In this document: in pieces, positions 1 through 10,400 of the stretch | Layout: each line of letters begins with the position of its first letter | How positions within the stretch are numbered: the stretch's first letter is position 1 | From: Desmodesmus armatus | Taxonomy: Eukaryota; Chlorophyta; Chlorophyceae; Sphaeropleales; Scenedesmaceae | DNA: 64,000 bases | Reading direction: 5' to 3' | Assembly: GCA_007449985.2 (NCBI GenBank) | Contig: VIIQ02000581.1 | Location: 186,001-250,000, forward strand | The notes under the pieces: generated by a model | The model's input: only the letters and a program-made list of their open reading frames with translations | Database searches by the model: none | What the model was told of the DNA's origin: nothing | Position numbers and translations under genes: made by a program

Positions 1-180
1 TCCATCACCTCCTGGTGACCACCAGGCAGGCGGCCGCACACTGCCTGCAGCTGTCCCTCACGCTGCTGAAGGGCCTTCTCCAACTGATACAGCTCACTCT
101 GCACCATACGCTTGGTGTCATGCAGGAACTTGCGGGCCTGGCTGATCGCCTCCCTCGCCTCCAGCACCTCCGGGGAGTCT
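1..180 (-). CDS. Partial exon of a coiled-coil protein (runs off the window)
   Basis: Read on the minus strand, this stretch is open across the window edge and gives a heptad-like, charged sequence (DSPEVLEAREAISQARKF, then KRMVQSELYQLEKALQQRE) that looks like a coiled coil. The high-coordinate edge is a plausible 3' splice site (ATGCACAG just above 180), so the upstream exon lies at 181-406 or belongs to a gene not resolved here. It is in a different frame from the ATG-containing open frame ending near 295. I do not recognise the protein. It could be a downstream part of the neighbouring zinc-knuckle transcript, but that gene has its own stop at 407, so I treat this as separate. Confidence 0.45.
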
Positions 181-399
181 GTGCATACAACACAGCAGAA
201 CAGGCACCCAATAAGAAATCGTGCAAGGCCCTTCCGAGTGTCAAGACTTCGTAATCCGCTGCAGAAAAACGCATGCAGGAGCCCTGCCACCGCACACAGC
301 AGGGTGACTCATGCTGCTACACACACCCACTAGCGGGCTGGCATCCTGCGTGCTGCTACACATGCTCACACAGAGGGGCCGTTCCCACACCACCTGGAC

Positions 400-404
400 T
401 TACA
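400..404 (-). terminator. Possible TGTAA poly(A) signal of the zinc-knuckle gene
   Basis: On the minus strand TGTAA begins three bases after the TAA stop at 407. TGTAA is the usual polyadenylation signal of chlorophycean algae. The very short 3' UTR this implies makes the call tentative. Confidence 0.3.
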
Positions 405-406
405 AC

Positions 407-2204
407 TTAGGTGCGCCTAGGCCCGGCCCTGCCAGGGGGGCGGAAGGGGAATGGGTTGGCGGGGTTGCGGGGAGCAGTGCAGTGCGGCACCCTGTGGCCC
501 GGAACGCCACAGCGCCAGCACACCTCAGGGGCAGGGGGTGGGGCGGCCCCACCGTACTGTGGCAGCATGTACTGAGGCGCCAAGAGCTGGGGCTGCATCA
601 TCTGCTGCTGCAGCAGCTGCTGCTGCAGCATCTGGGCCGGCAGCATCTGGGGTGCCACCAGCTGCTGCGGAGCCAGGCCTGCCGCCCCTGCTGCCAGCAC
701 TCCCACCCCCTGCTGTGCAGCGAGGCCTCCTGCCACCTGCTGTCCCGGCAGCACACCTGGCGCAGCCTGTGCCTGCTGCGCTGGCACCAACAGGCCCTGG
801 CCCATCGCTGCTGTCTGGATCTGCTGGGTCAGGCTGCTGGTAGCGTCTGTGGGCCGGCTGCTGACCACATCGTAAGCTACCTTGAGCCCTGTCAGGCAGC
901 CCTCACCCTGCCAGCCCTTGATGCCGTCCAACAGCTTGACAGCCCTGTATGCCTTCTTGATCACAGCCTGGCGGGCCTCCTCTGCAACAGGGCACGCAAA
1001 TACGCCACACGTACACATCAGGCCTGGCCAGCATCACAAAGGAGCCCATCAGAAATGCCCCACTGCCCTCTCGGCACCACCTGTGTCGCCAGACTTTGCA
1101 TGCAGGTGCCGCCCAACGGGTCCTCAGCACTGATCATAGCACGCAGTGTCACACAGCAGCATGCATGCTGGTGCCGCCCAACGGGTCCTCGGCACTAAAC
1201 ATAGCAAGCAGTGTCACACAGCAGCATGCATGCAGGTGCCGCCCAACGGGTCCTCGGCACTAATCATAGCCAGCAGTGCAACAGCAACACCCCAAAAAAT
1301 GCCGCCCAACGGGCCTCAGCACTGCTATAGCATCCGCGCAACAGCGACCCAGAAGCTGCATGCCAGTGCTGCCCCAAAGGGTCCGCAGCACTGCTGCCTG
1401 TCTGTCCTACATTCCCAACCCTGCAAGGCTTGTTTCCTGCCTGAGACACACTCCACAGTCTATTGCCCTGAGACACAAACACCTGCTCCAAGACACTCCT
1501 GCTGGCAGCAGTCCTGGTTGCTGGCTGTGGGCCTGAGGTTCAGCTGCATGTACTATCCAGCCCTGGGCAGAATGTTAAGAAGCCTACTGTCTGCAGGGCT
1601 GCTGTTGCCACCAAGTGCCTAAGCAAGAATTCTATCAGCAGCATTGCTGCCATGTCCGACCAAACTGCACAGCGAGACAAGAACCTACAGATAATAGCAG
1701 CGTTTACTCACCAGTGTCAGCGCCCTTCAGTTGCTCAGACATTGCCTCGAAGGTCTTGACAGCCTCAGCAGCAGCCACCGAAGACAGGCCGGTCGGGGCC
1801 TCAGGCGCCGGGGGGGCAGACTTCAGGCTGGCCATGGCAGCTGCGAAGGTGTTAGCCATGTAAGCCATCTGCGTGTTCACATCTGAACGCAGGGCCTCCA
1901 CGGCCTGCACGCTGCTGTTAGCGGGCGGGTCGTAGTGAACGGGCCCAGGCTTGGCCGCTGCTGCTGCCAGGAGCTGCTCAAACTCTGCGTCCTCCAATGC
2001 TGCTGCCTCAGCCCTGAGAGCCTCAGCGTTGGCCTGTGCTGCTGCTGCCTGAGCCTGCTGCTGCTGCTGGGCCCGCTGCCTGGCTGCTGCAGCGGCTGCT
2101 GAGCCACGCTTGGCGCCTGGAGCCACCGCAGGGAGCTCATAAGGGGTCAAGCGAGCGTTCGCTGCCGAAGAGCGGGTCACGCGGTCAGTCTCAATGCCAA
2201 CCAT
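407..2204 (-). CDS. CCHC zinc-knuckle protein, Ala/Gln-rich
   Basis: Two-exon model on the minus strand, about 355 residues: exon 1 at 2204-1712 (phase 1) and exon 2 at 981-407. Exon 1 starts at an ATG in a good context (CACCATGG) and encodes an Ala/Gln-rich stretch that is probably helical. Exon 2 opens with EARQAVIKKAYRAVKLLDG, runs through a Gln/Leu/Met-rich tract, and ends with one retroviral-type zinc knuckle, CWRCGVPGHRVPHC (C-x2-C-x4-H-x4-C), followed by a short basic tail. Zinc knuckles bind single-stranded nucleic acid and occur in splicing factors, RNA-binding proteins and Gag proteins of retroelements. I see no protease, reverse transcriptase or LTRs nearby, so a retroelement origin is only a possibility. 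The 730-nt intron holds the 65-bp tandem repeat. Confidence 0.6.
1091..1395. repeat. 65-bp tandem repeat, about 4-5 copies
   Basis: The core GGTGCCGCCCAACGGGTCCT recurs with starts near 1105, 1170 and 1235, an exact 65-bp spacing. It is followed by two decayed copies, around 1299 and 1364, that keep GCCGCCCAACGGG or GCTGCCCCAAAGGG. The array lies inside the intron of the zinc-knuckle gene. Confidence 0.85.
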
Positions 2205-2757
2205 GGTGAAGATCTAAAAGCGGCGAAGGAGAAGGACTTGCTTGCGTGCAAAGCGGAAAGCTCTGTCAACACGCAAATACCCAGGATAAACGCAACAATG
2301 AGACAGGCCAATTGCTGGGACTATAGGCAATTGGCCAAGAGGTCACACGGTCCAGCTTTTGACTAGTCACTCTTCTCAGCTGGACCGTGTGCAGCATGCA
2401 ATATATATCGATTCCAGTCTGCACAGCGACAACAGCACTTTGCCTACAGCCTTCGGCTTAGGGCAAAGTTTTGCATCACCTGGGGTGGGGAGGGTAGAGG
2501 TGCTGCAGACCAGCAAAGCCCGTGTTCCACCTATGTATACCAAACTACCAACATCAGCAAAGTGGCAGCCGCAGCCGAGCAGCGAGTAAAAACTCATTAT
2601 AGAACGGTGTCAGTGGGGCACCCAGTGAATCACTCAATAATTTCCACGCCTTGCAGGAAACCCCTGCTGCTAAGCTAGCCACTGACGATCCCGCCCATGC
2701 AAACAAACACAGACACAGACACCCTGACCTCCAAGTGCTGCATTGTCACTTGTGCAG
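2205..2757. promoter_or_regulatory. Intergenic stretch between divergent units, with inverted repeats
   Basis: No convincing coding sequence. It separates the minus-strand zinc-knuckle start (2204) from the plus-strand hinge copy (first recognisable exon at 2758), so it is the natural place for divergent promoters. I see no clear TATA box at the expected distance. It contains three stem-loops, annotated separately. Confidence 0.4.
2306..2469. repeat. Cluster of three inverted repeats
   Basis: First stem: GGCCAATTGC at 2306-2315 pairs with GCAATTGGCC at 2327-2336. Second: CACACGGTCCAGCT at 2344-2357 pairs perfectly with 2378-2391. Third: 2437-2469 forms a stem with small offsets around a GCC-TTC-GGC tip. 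All three lie in the presumed divergent promoter region. Confidence 0.7.
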
Positions 2758-5700
2758 GTCCCTTGCAGCTCCAGGTGGTCCTGTGCTGCTGCTGTCCGGC
2801 ACACCGTACAGGCTGCTGCGTGTGCCAGACCCGCAGCAGGAGGCACCAGGCAACAGAGGCAGGCCCCTCTCAGGCAAACGCAAACGCCCAGCTGCAGCAG
2901 CAGGTGCGGGCGCTGGACCCAGCAATCAAGCTGCAGCAGCACCACCTGCAGAGCAGTTTGTAGTTCTTGATCAGCTGGACCAGGCACAGAGCATGCAGCA
3001 GGTGCTGCAGCTGCAGGATGTGTGGGGCAACACCTGCAAACCAGCAGCAGCCAAGCTGGCAGCGCTTCTGCCTGCCTCAGCGCAGGCTGCAGCTGATGCT
3101 GCACTGGAGCCCAGCCCAGCGCAGTCGCAGCAGCAGCAGGAGGAGGAGGCGCATCTGGACAGTGTCTGGACACCAGAGCAGATGAGTACGTTGATGCAGC
3201 TTATGCGGGGGGACCTCCTGGGCCAGCCACCAGTCCCCTCGCCTAGCCACCCCTCCAATCAACCAGCCAAGCGGCAGCGCACCACGCGCAGAGGGCAGCA
3301 AGCTGGGGCAGCACCTGATGGTGCGGCTGCTGGCGGGATCGGCAGTGGTGCACAGCATGAGTGGCAGCTGCAGCTGTTCTTAGAAGTGCCAGGCGCAGCA
3401 GGCGCTGCCACCAGCAGCAGGGCAGCAGCTGCAGCAGCGGGAGTGCAGGGTAGTGCGGTGAGGCTCATCACAACCCTGCCTTTCAATGCCGACGGCTGCT
3501 GCACTGTGCCTGCACTGAGCTTGAGAGAGCAGCTGGGGATCACCAGTGTGGGCGAGTACAGGCTGGTGTGCAAGGCAGCACCCGTCAGTGGTGAGGCAGG
3601 AGCCAGCAGCAGCAGCGGTGGGCTCCTTGCTGGTTCACAACTGGTGCTGTTGCTGGGCAGCTGGCATGTCGTGAGCGAGAGCACTCGCGAGCTAACGCAG
3701 CGGCAGGTGGCCGTCAAGGCTGCACAGCGGAACCTTGACCACAGGGTCAAGGCAGCAAAGCTAGGGGCTGACAAGCAGGAGGCATCTCTGCCTGTGGCGC
3801 AGGGCAGGCTCCGCGCAGCTAGTGCAGCTGCAAAGGCCGCCAAGAATGCACTGCAGACAGGCCAGGGCACACTCAACAGGCCACCTCATGTGCAGCTGCA
3901 GCAGGCAGCGGCGACAGCGGCACAGCAGCAGCTGCTGCTGGCAGGCAATAGGGGCCGGCAGCCATTGCTGGAGCACCCTTGGATGCGGCATGCTGGTGTT
4001 CAGGCTCAGCGCCAGCAGCTTGCTGCCAGGCCGTGCACAGCCAATGAGGTATGTCATGGAAGGGCAACATACCTGCAGATCGCTGCTGAAACGCAGCAAT
4101 GTTGAAGCCTTGCATGCAGCAATGCACAGCATGTGCAGGGATGGGCTGTTGGCAGGTGCCTTCTGCTTTTGAAAAGCGAAAGTAATCCCATATCTGGATG
4201 GCACCAAAGGTCACAGAACCGTCCATTGATGGCCAGCAGTTGCAATCAGCCATGAGGGCGGCCACTGATGACGATACTGTCGTCCCTGCTGCAGGTCCAG
4301 GCTGTGGTGCCCAACCCTATGCTGCAGCTGCACCAGGCACAGCCCGCGGTGCTGGGCCCCATCATCACGCTGGGCAGCGTGGAGCTGCCTGCTGTTGCAG
4401 TGCTGCTGTCGGCATACCTTGGCAGCAGGGAGCTGCAGCAGCTGGTGTGCCTGTCAGAGAGTGTCAAGGGACAGGTCATCCAAGCACTGGGCCAGCAGTG
4501 AGTGCCATGTCACTGTGATGTAGGGCATGGTGCCACAGCTAGCGACTGTCTGTATTCACCACTGCTGCACAGGCATTCCACAGGCTTGCCACAGGTTGGC
4601 ACTGCAAACGCACCACTTCCCTGCAGCCGTGGACTGTCTTGATACCTGCAGCAGTAAATACACTGTAAGGGTTGACAAGTATAAGGGATTGTTGGTCCAG
4701 CAGAAGTGTAAAGTTTTGCCGCCAACTATAACTCAACTGGTCAGGCCCAAGAATTGCGTCAGGCTGCAAGTGTGCATCCGGCCCAGCACTGGCCTGTTGC
4801 CAACAATTTGCACGCGTCCTTGTTGGACTTGGTTGGTCGTATTGTACCAGCATGATCCTCATCATGATGCATGCACCCACTCTGTTGAAACACGCATCAC
4901 ACCGTCAACATACATCTGCCCCTGTGCTATGCAGGCAGGACATGTATGCCTTGGACTTGGGGTCCTTGCTGCGTATGTTCCAGGCTCCCACACACGAGCA
5001 GCTGCCAGCCGACTGTGCCTGGTACCTCCAGCATCCACAGCAGCTGCTGGCCCCACCCAGATGGGCGCGTGAGCTGCTGACAGGTGTCCTGGACTGGTCG
5101 AGGTACAACGACGACCAGGGCTTCATTGGCTTCGCCGTCAACCTCGTACACCTCAACGCCGGGCTCCTAGGTCTGCGCTTTGACATCCCTGCTCAGCTGG
5201 GTGAGTGCTGTCTGTCAGTGTTTGTTGCAACTGGCGATTGGCAAAGTGTTAGCGTTGTGTTGAGATGTGTGGTGCACACAGCAGCTCCTGGGCCATGCAT
5301 ACCTTCCCTTCACACCAGCCTCACTTCACTTGAGCCCTCATGGGCAGGCTGCTTGCAACCATTGCACTGAGCTGTTGCTGTGCATGCTATAGCTAAATCG
5401 CTCAGGTGTTGCACCGTCAACATCAAGGTAGTGATGGTGAAGCATGCCGTCACCTGCTCCTGCAGACAACCAGGGCCGCCTGAGGTACCAGCGGAATGGC
5501 AGGATGACGATGGACCTGCGTAGGACGCTGTGGCACTGGAAGCTGGGCAACGTGCTGGTGTTTGAGACTGAGCGCCACGTCGAAGCGTTTCGCAGGCGCC
5601 TGCAAGCCAAGAACAGGACGGAAGAGAGGTGTGTGACTGATTGACTGCCGGACTGACCGACTGTGCGGTAGGGTGGCTTGGATGAAGGCGTGGCTGTCCG

Positions 5701-6587
5701 CTGGCACTGCCAGGTCTGCTCCTGCTGCCAAGCTATCATGACGCACACTCTGGAGTGGATCCTCTGTCGCACTCAAATGTGCTGGTGGCTCTTGGCACTC
5801 CCTAGTGTTGCTGCTACGGTTGCTGAACCCTACTTTGGAGTGTTCCCCAAGGTTGCTGAAGTGTGTTTTTTTGGGCCCCGTGATGTGCTTGTGCAGTCTG
5901 AGGCTCATTGCGCTTGAAGGCTACACCTTCAACGTCCGCCCGGGCAGTCTCAACCACCGCTTGCACCTGGATGGTGTGAGCAGCTGCTTGGGGGCTGCTG
6001 GACTGGATGCAGCTGCCAACCCACTGGACCTCAGGCTGCGCTGCATCAAGGTGCGCAGGCTGTGCAATAGTGACGTGCACTGCTCTGGGCGTTATTGTTT
6101 GACGACTAGGCCGTCTGTTCATCAATCTATGTTACCGCGTGTATTTTTTTAGGAGCACCCAGCAGCTTCCTGATCCCTTGTGCCACGACCTTGCAAAAGA
6201 TGCTGGGTAGTTTGCTGTTGGGGTCTAACCTCCACCGCAAGCTGCAATTCCCCAGTTCCTCGCTGGCTGGCTGACTAGCGCGTGCCTGCTCCTCATGCTG
6301 CACGTGATACCAAGCGGTTGACTGGCTCTGTGTGCTGCTGCTTTGCCCTCTTGGCTGAACAGGAGCGGCAGGCCCAGCTACAGGAGGCTCGCGAGGTCTA
6401 CCGGCAGGCACAAGAAAAAGAGCGGGAGGTGCAGCAGGAGCTGCGTGACTGCGAGGAGCGCCTGCGCAGGGCTAAGCAGGATGCGGCAGCTGCTGAGGCG
6501 GACAGGCAGCGCGGACTTGCGCAGCATGAGCAGCAGCTGGCAGAGATCGCTGAGCAGCTGCGGCAACGCCAACAGGCGGGAATGTGA
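2758..6587 (+). CDS. SMC-hinge / coiled-coil module, 5'-truncated paralogue of the SMCHD1-like gene (possible solo-hinge gene or pseudogene)
   Basis: Six exons match the last six exons of the SMCHD1-like gene downstream: 2758-4048, 4295-4497, 4935-5200, 5466-5628, 5897-6050 and 6363-6587. Lengths (1291/203/266/163/154/225 nt against 1295/200/266/160/154/225) and intron phases agree. The second exon carries the hinge core (AVLGPIITLGSVELPAVAVL, then QLVCLSESVK). Later exons carry GFAVNLVHLNAGLLGL, LWHWKLGNVLVFET and the glycine-rich segment RPGSLNHRLHLDG, and the last exon is a basic/acidic coiled coil ending in TGA. No ATPase exons precede it. In the first exon a base is missing near 2773 relative to the downstream copy, so the frame that continues to 4048 is not the one that follows the homologous splice site. 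That frame is nevertheless open from about 2651, and its first ATG is at 2993. All hinge exons are uninterrupted. It may be an expressed free hinge protein like plant DMS3, or a decaying partial duplicate. Confidence 0.65.
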
Positions 6588-7423
6588 GGCAATAGGGTGT
6601 GTTTGCCTGTCCAGCGTCGCTGCAGTGTCGCGATCACACCACCAGCTTTGCCGTAGGCAGCTTGACATCGTCAGCTTGCCACGGTGGGTGTGATCATGGT
6701 TATTAAGGCTGCGCAGTCAGTTGCATGTTCCCGACTTTTTGAACATCATTCTGCTGTTTTGCCGTCTCACACACTGCTCCTACAGCATGCTCTGAAGTTG
6801 GCAACCTGGCTCTGGGGTAACTCCAGTTTGGGCTCTACACAAAGCCCTGCACAGGGTTCACTTGATTTGGACGCTGACCATGCCAAAGTTGACTTCACAT
6901 CACATCACATCACATCAGCCCCCCCCCCTTCTGACAGTGGTGAGCAGGCTGGCAGAACTGCCGCACTGGGCCATAGAAGCTGCACCATGCTGTTGTGCGA
7001 GAAACAATCAAATGTCTCTTGGTGTGTGGTCTGCTGTGGCTGAAGACAGACCCATCTGACTCAGAGCAAGGACAAAATACAATGGCGTGGGGCAGGGGGG
7101 TTGGCTGCGCCCACCCCCTGGACTTGACACTACATCAGCCATAGCTTCCATCGAGCCTGCTTTCTCCTTCCATCGAAAAGCCAGCAAGTGGGTCACGCAC
7201 TGGGCTGTCACCTCCATCTGGAGCTCCCTCGAGGGTGCTGCTGCAGTTGTGAAAATAACTTGTGACGTTTGTGGCCGCCGCTCGTGACAAATCACGTTGC
7301 AAAGTATTTTGTGGTTAGTTCTCTTAACAGTTGTGGCTGATCTACCAACAACAAGGCTTGCGTCCACTCGAGTGGCGATTGCAATCTACTCTGCCAAGAG
7401 TCTTTTGAGAGCTTGGACCAAAG
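6588..7423. other. Intergenic stretch upstream of the SMCHD1-like gene
   Basis: No coding exon recognised. A short TCACA pentamer run and a run of nine C lie near 6894-6928. The 3' UTR of the hinge copy and the promoter of the next gene must lie here; I see no TGTAA close to the stop at 6587. Confidence 0.4.
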
Positions 7424-10400
7424 ATGTCGTATGGTGAGTCTCCAACCTTATTTCCCAATGTGATTCCTTTTGCTGCGTTCTGCTTGCTTGGCGTGTTGAT
7501 GGCGCAAGCATTCCGTGCGGAGCACACATTGCCACAGCACACAGCAGACCTTGGCAGCCTTGTTTGCTTCTGTTTGGCAGTCACTGCATACGCATTATTG
7601 CTCACGTGTCAACGCCGACAGGTCCAAGGTTCTGCTGCCTAGAAGCTCACCCGTTTGAGGCACAGGCATGAGCAGCAGCAGTGGGGAGATGCGCCAGGTG
7701 TCGGCATACGTATGCGGGGGTGCAGTATACACCCTCCAGGTACCAGGCTCTGATAGTCTACAGGACATCGTCACAAGGGTTGCAAAGGCCTGCAAAGTCC
7801 AAGAGAACTTTGTCAAGGTGTCTTTGGATGGCAAGCGAGCCAGAGACCTGTGTCAGGTGTGCGGTGCACTGGCAGGACTAGTAGAATTGCTCCTTCGTCA
7901 GCTGACATGCGTGGGCTGTTGCTGCGTCCTACGTTCACGTGGCTGGTGGATGCCTCAAATGCTTTGTACATGTGTATGGGTTGCTTGCTGGGTATGGTAA
8001 AGTGGTATATGCAAGGCAAGCACACCGGACTGTGTACGCCAGCAGCCTGCTGGCCCATTTGCTGGCCCATTTGAAAGCTGTGGCCCATTGCCCACCCTGC
8101 AGGGCATTACCAAGCACTCCAATAAATGCAAGCAGCGTTTGGGGACAGTCCTTGCTCTCGCTATAGGTATGAATGTGTGTGTATGTCACCCCCTGGGTGC
8201 CGGGCATTTCCTGATTGCAATTGGCAGGTGCCGGGTCCTGAGCAGGAGGTGGAAGCAGCAGTCCGTAGCAGTGGTGACGAACAGCATGTGGTGCGTGACT
8301 CCGAGAAGGTCGGCATCCCTCCCAAGCCTGTCATCATGCACCAGGACGTGAGTATGCACCCCGTGGTACCGGGGCGCATGCACGGGGGCACCGGCGCACA
8401 GACAGCAGCAGCGTACCAATGGTGAACAGGTGGCAAGTTTGTACAGCGGTAGAAGTCAGCTGGAGTGTGCTACAGACATGGCGCGCCATTCACTCACCAG
8501 CATTGGGGGGCAACGCCTTCTGACTGTACTTCTGAGAGAGGGCAAACAGTACCATGCAGGTCAAGCCACCTGACTGCAACCACCTCATCATCGCAGCATC
8601 ACAGCAACATGCTCCTGCTGGCACCAGTGCTCATCAAATCGCTTCTTTCATGTACTCGGCTTGCCACCTCACTCTGCACCCCTTTTCTGTACTTGGGCAA
8701 AACTTTGCTCCCTGCACCCTGCACCTCTGACCTGCATGCTTGCTTGCACCCCTGTCAACAATCTGCTGGACTTGTAGATGGAGGGGTTGGACGTGGTGGT
8801 GGCCTTTCAGGAGGTCATTGACAACAGCATCAGGGCCAACGCCTTGAATGTGACTTTCCAAGACGTGCGCGAGACTCAAGGCGGCGGCAGGGTCACAGGG
8901 CTGCTTTGCCGGGATGATGGGGTGAGCTGCACTGTATTGAATCGTGCAGGCTGCAAGCTTTGTACGTCAGCATTGACAGGTCAGATGACAGGGAGTCAGC
9001 AACTAGCATGCGCCATTTAGTCCGGACGTCCTGTCAGGACGTGCACCCCTCCTCCCTGCTCAAAGTACATGCTCAGATCACCTCAACTTTTTAAAAGTAC
9101 AGCTGGTGCTTGCCGCATGTTCAGGCCGGTATGGCGCGCAAGCCAGCCATCAACCACATGCGCCTGGCGCACACTGACAGCGGCATTGTCACAGCACCTC
9201 GAGGTAGGCATGCCCAGATGGCTTCTTGTACTGCTGTGGTGCCAATGTGTTGTGCCTAGCGGTGGGGCAGACAAGTTAGAGGGTGTGCTTCAGTCTGTCC
9301 AGCTGCGTGTCTATTGAAAGGCATGCAGTGCAACACGTGTTGTCCCGCTCGACAGAGGCCACTCCTGTGCTTTTGTATGCTGTGTACAGTAACAGGTTCG
9401 AGACACATGTGTGTGCGATGCTTCTCTACAAGACGGCCGCCTCTTTGTGCACGTGCTGAAGCTTTTGCGCCTGCTGCTAGAAGCTGAACCACCTGTGTTG
9501 CTGAAACAGAGCACAGCCGGCCACTGGCTGCCTGCCTGTACTTCAGCAAGAAGCTCTCAAGACATGGCAAGGGTGCGGCGGCTCTGCTGCGCTTTGGGGA
9601 CAAGGTGAGGGTACTATGCGTGCATTCATTTGGCTTGGTGAGCGCAGGAGCATGCGCGCTGTGTTGTAAACTCACTGGGGCCGATCCCGTTGACCAGTCA
9701 GACTCTATATCCACGCCATTGTGCTTCCAGCATGCGCTGGCCATATTGCTCCCGCCAACTGCATGGCATCAGCTGCAGGGCCTGGTAGGTACCAGTGCAG
9801 ACGTCCTGCCTGGTGCTTTGCTGGTGGGCATCTTCCCAGGTTGCGACTGAGACCAAGACCAAGGAATCAGCAGAGACTGTCATTGTTGAGTTCAACTACA
9901 GAGACTGGGTGCAGGAGTACAAAGACAAGGAGACCTGCGAGTACAACGGTATGGTCCACTTCTGCAAGAAGTTGTTATCTGAGTTCATGGCACCCTCAAA
10001 CAATTACCCTTGAGAGTGTTTGGATCCCAGTCCTGGAGCTGTGGTACCCAACTGGTTGCCGCAAACGTGAGATGTCACCGCTTCCATCACAGTGGTCTGC
10101 CTTGTCATGGCGTGTAGGATGCCCAGTTTGTGCATGTTGTGTGTGCCCACCATATATCCTGCTGTGCAGTCCTGGTCAAAGATTGCATTGATGTCACTGA
10201 TGACTTCTCGGAGGATGCATCCTACACCCAGATCACCATTCAGGACCTCAGGACAGCTCCAGATGACATTGCCACACTGCTGGCTAATCCCACGCAGCGC
10301 AAAGACTGGGCTCGCCAGGTGCGTGGGCTCAGCGTGGGCCTGGTGACCAGGCCAAAAGCGCGCTGCAGCATGCCCAAACTCACCACATACCTTCTGATCA

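Noticed and set aside
407..2204. LTR retrotransposon Gag gene
   Set aside because: The zinc knuckle is compatible, but there are no LTRs, protease, reverse transcriptase or integrase in the window.
2651..2757. Start of the hinge-copy frame at 2651
   Set aside because: The codon there is TTG, not ATG, so it is not a credible eukaryotic start; the homologous splice acceptor is at 2757.
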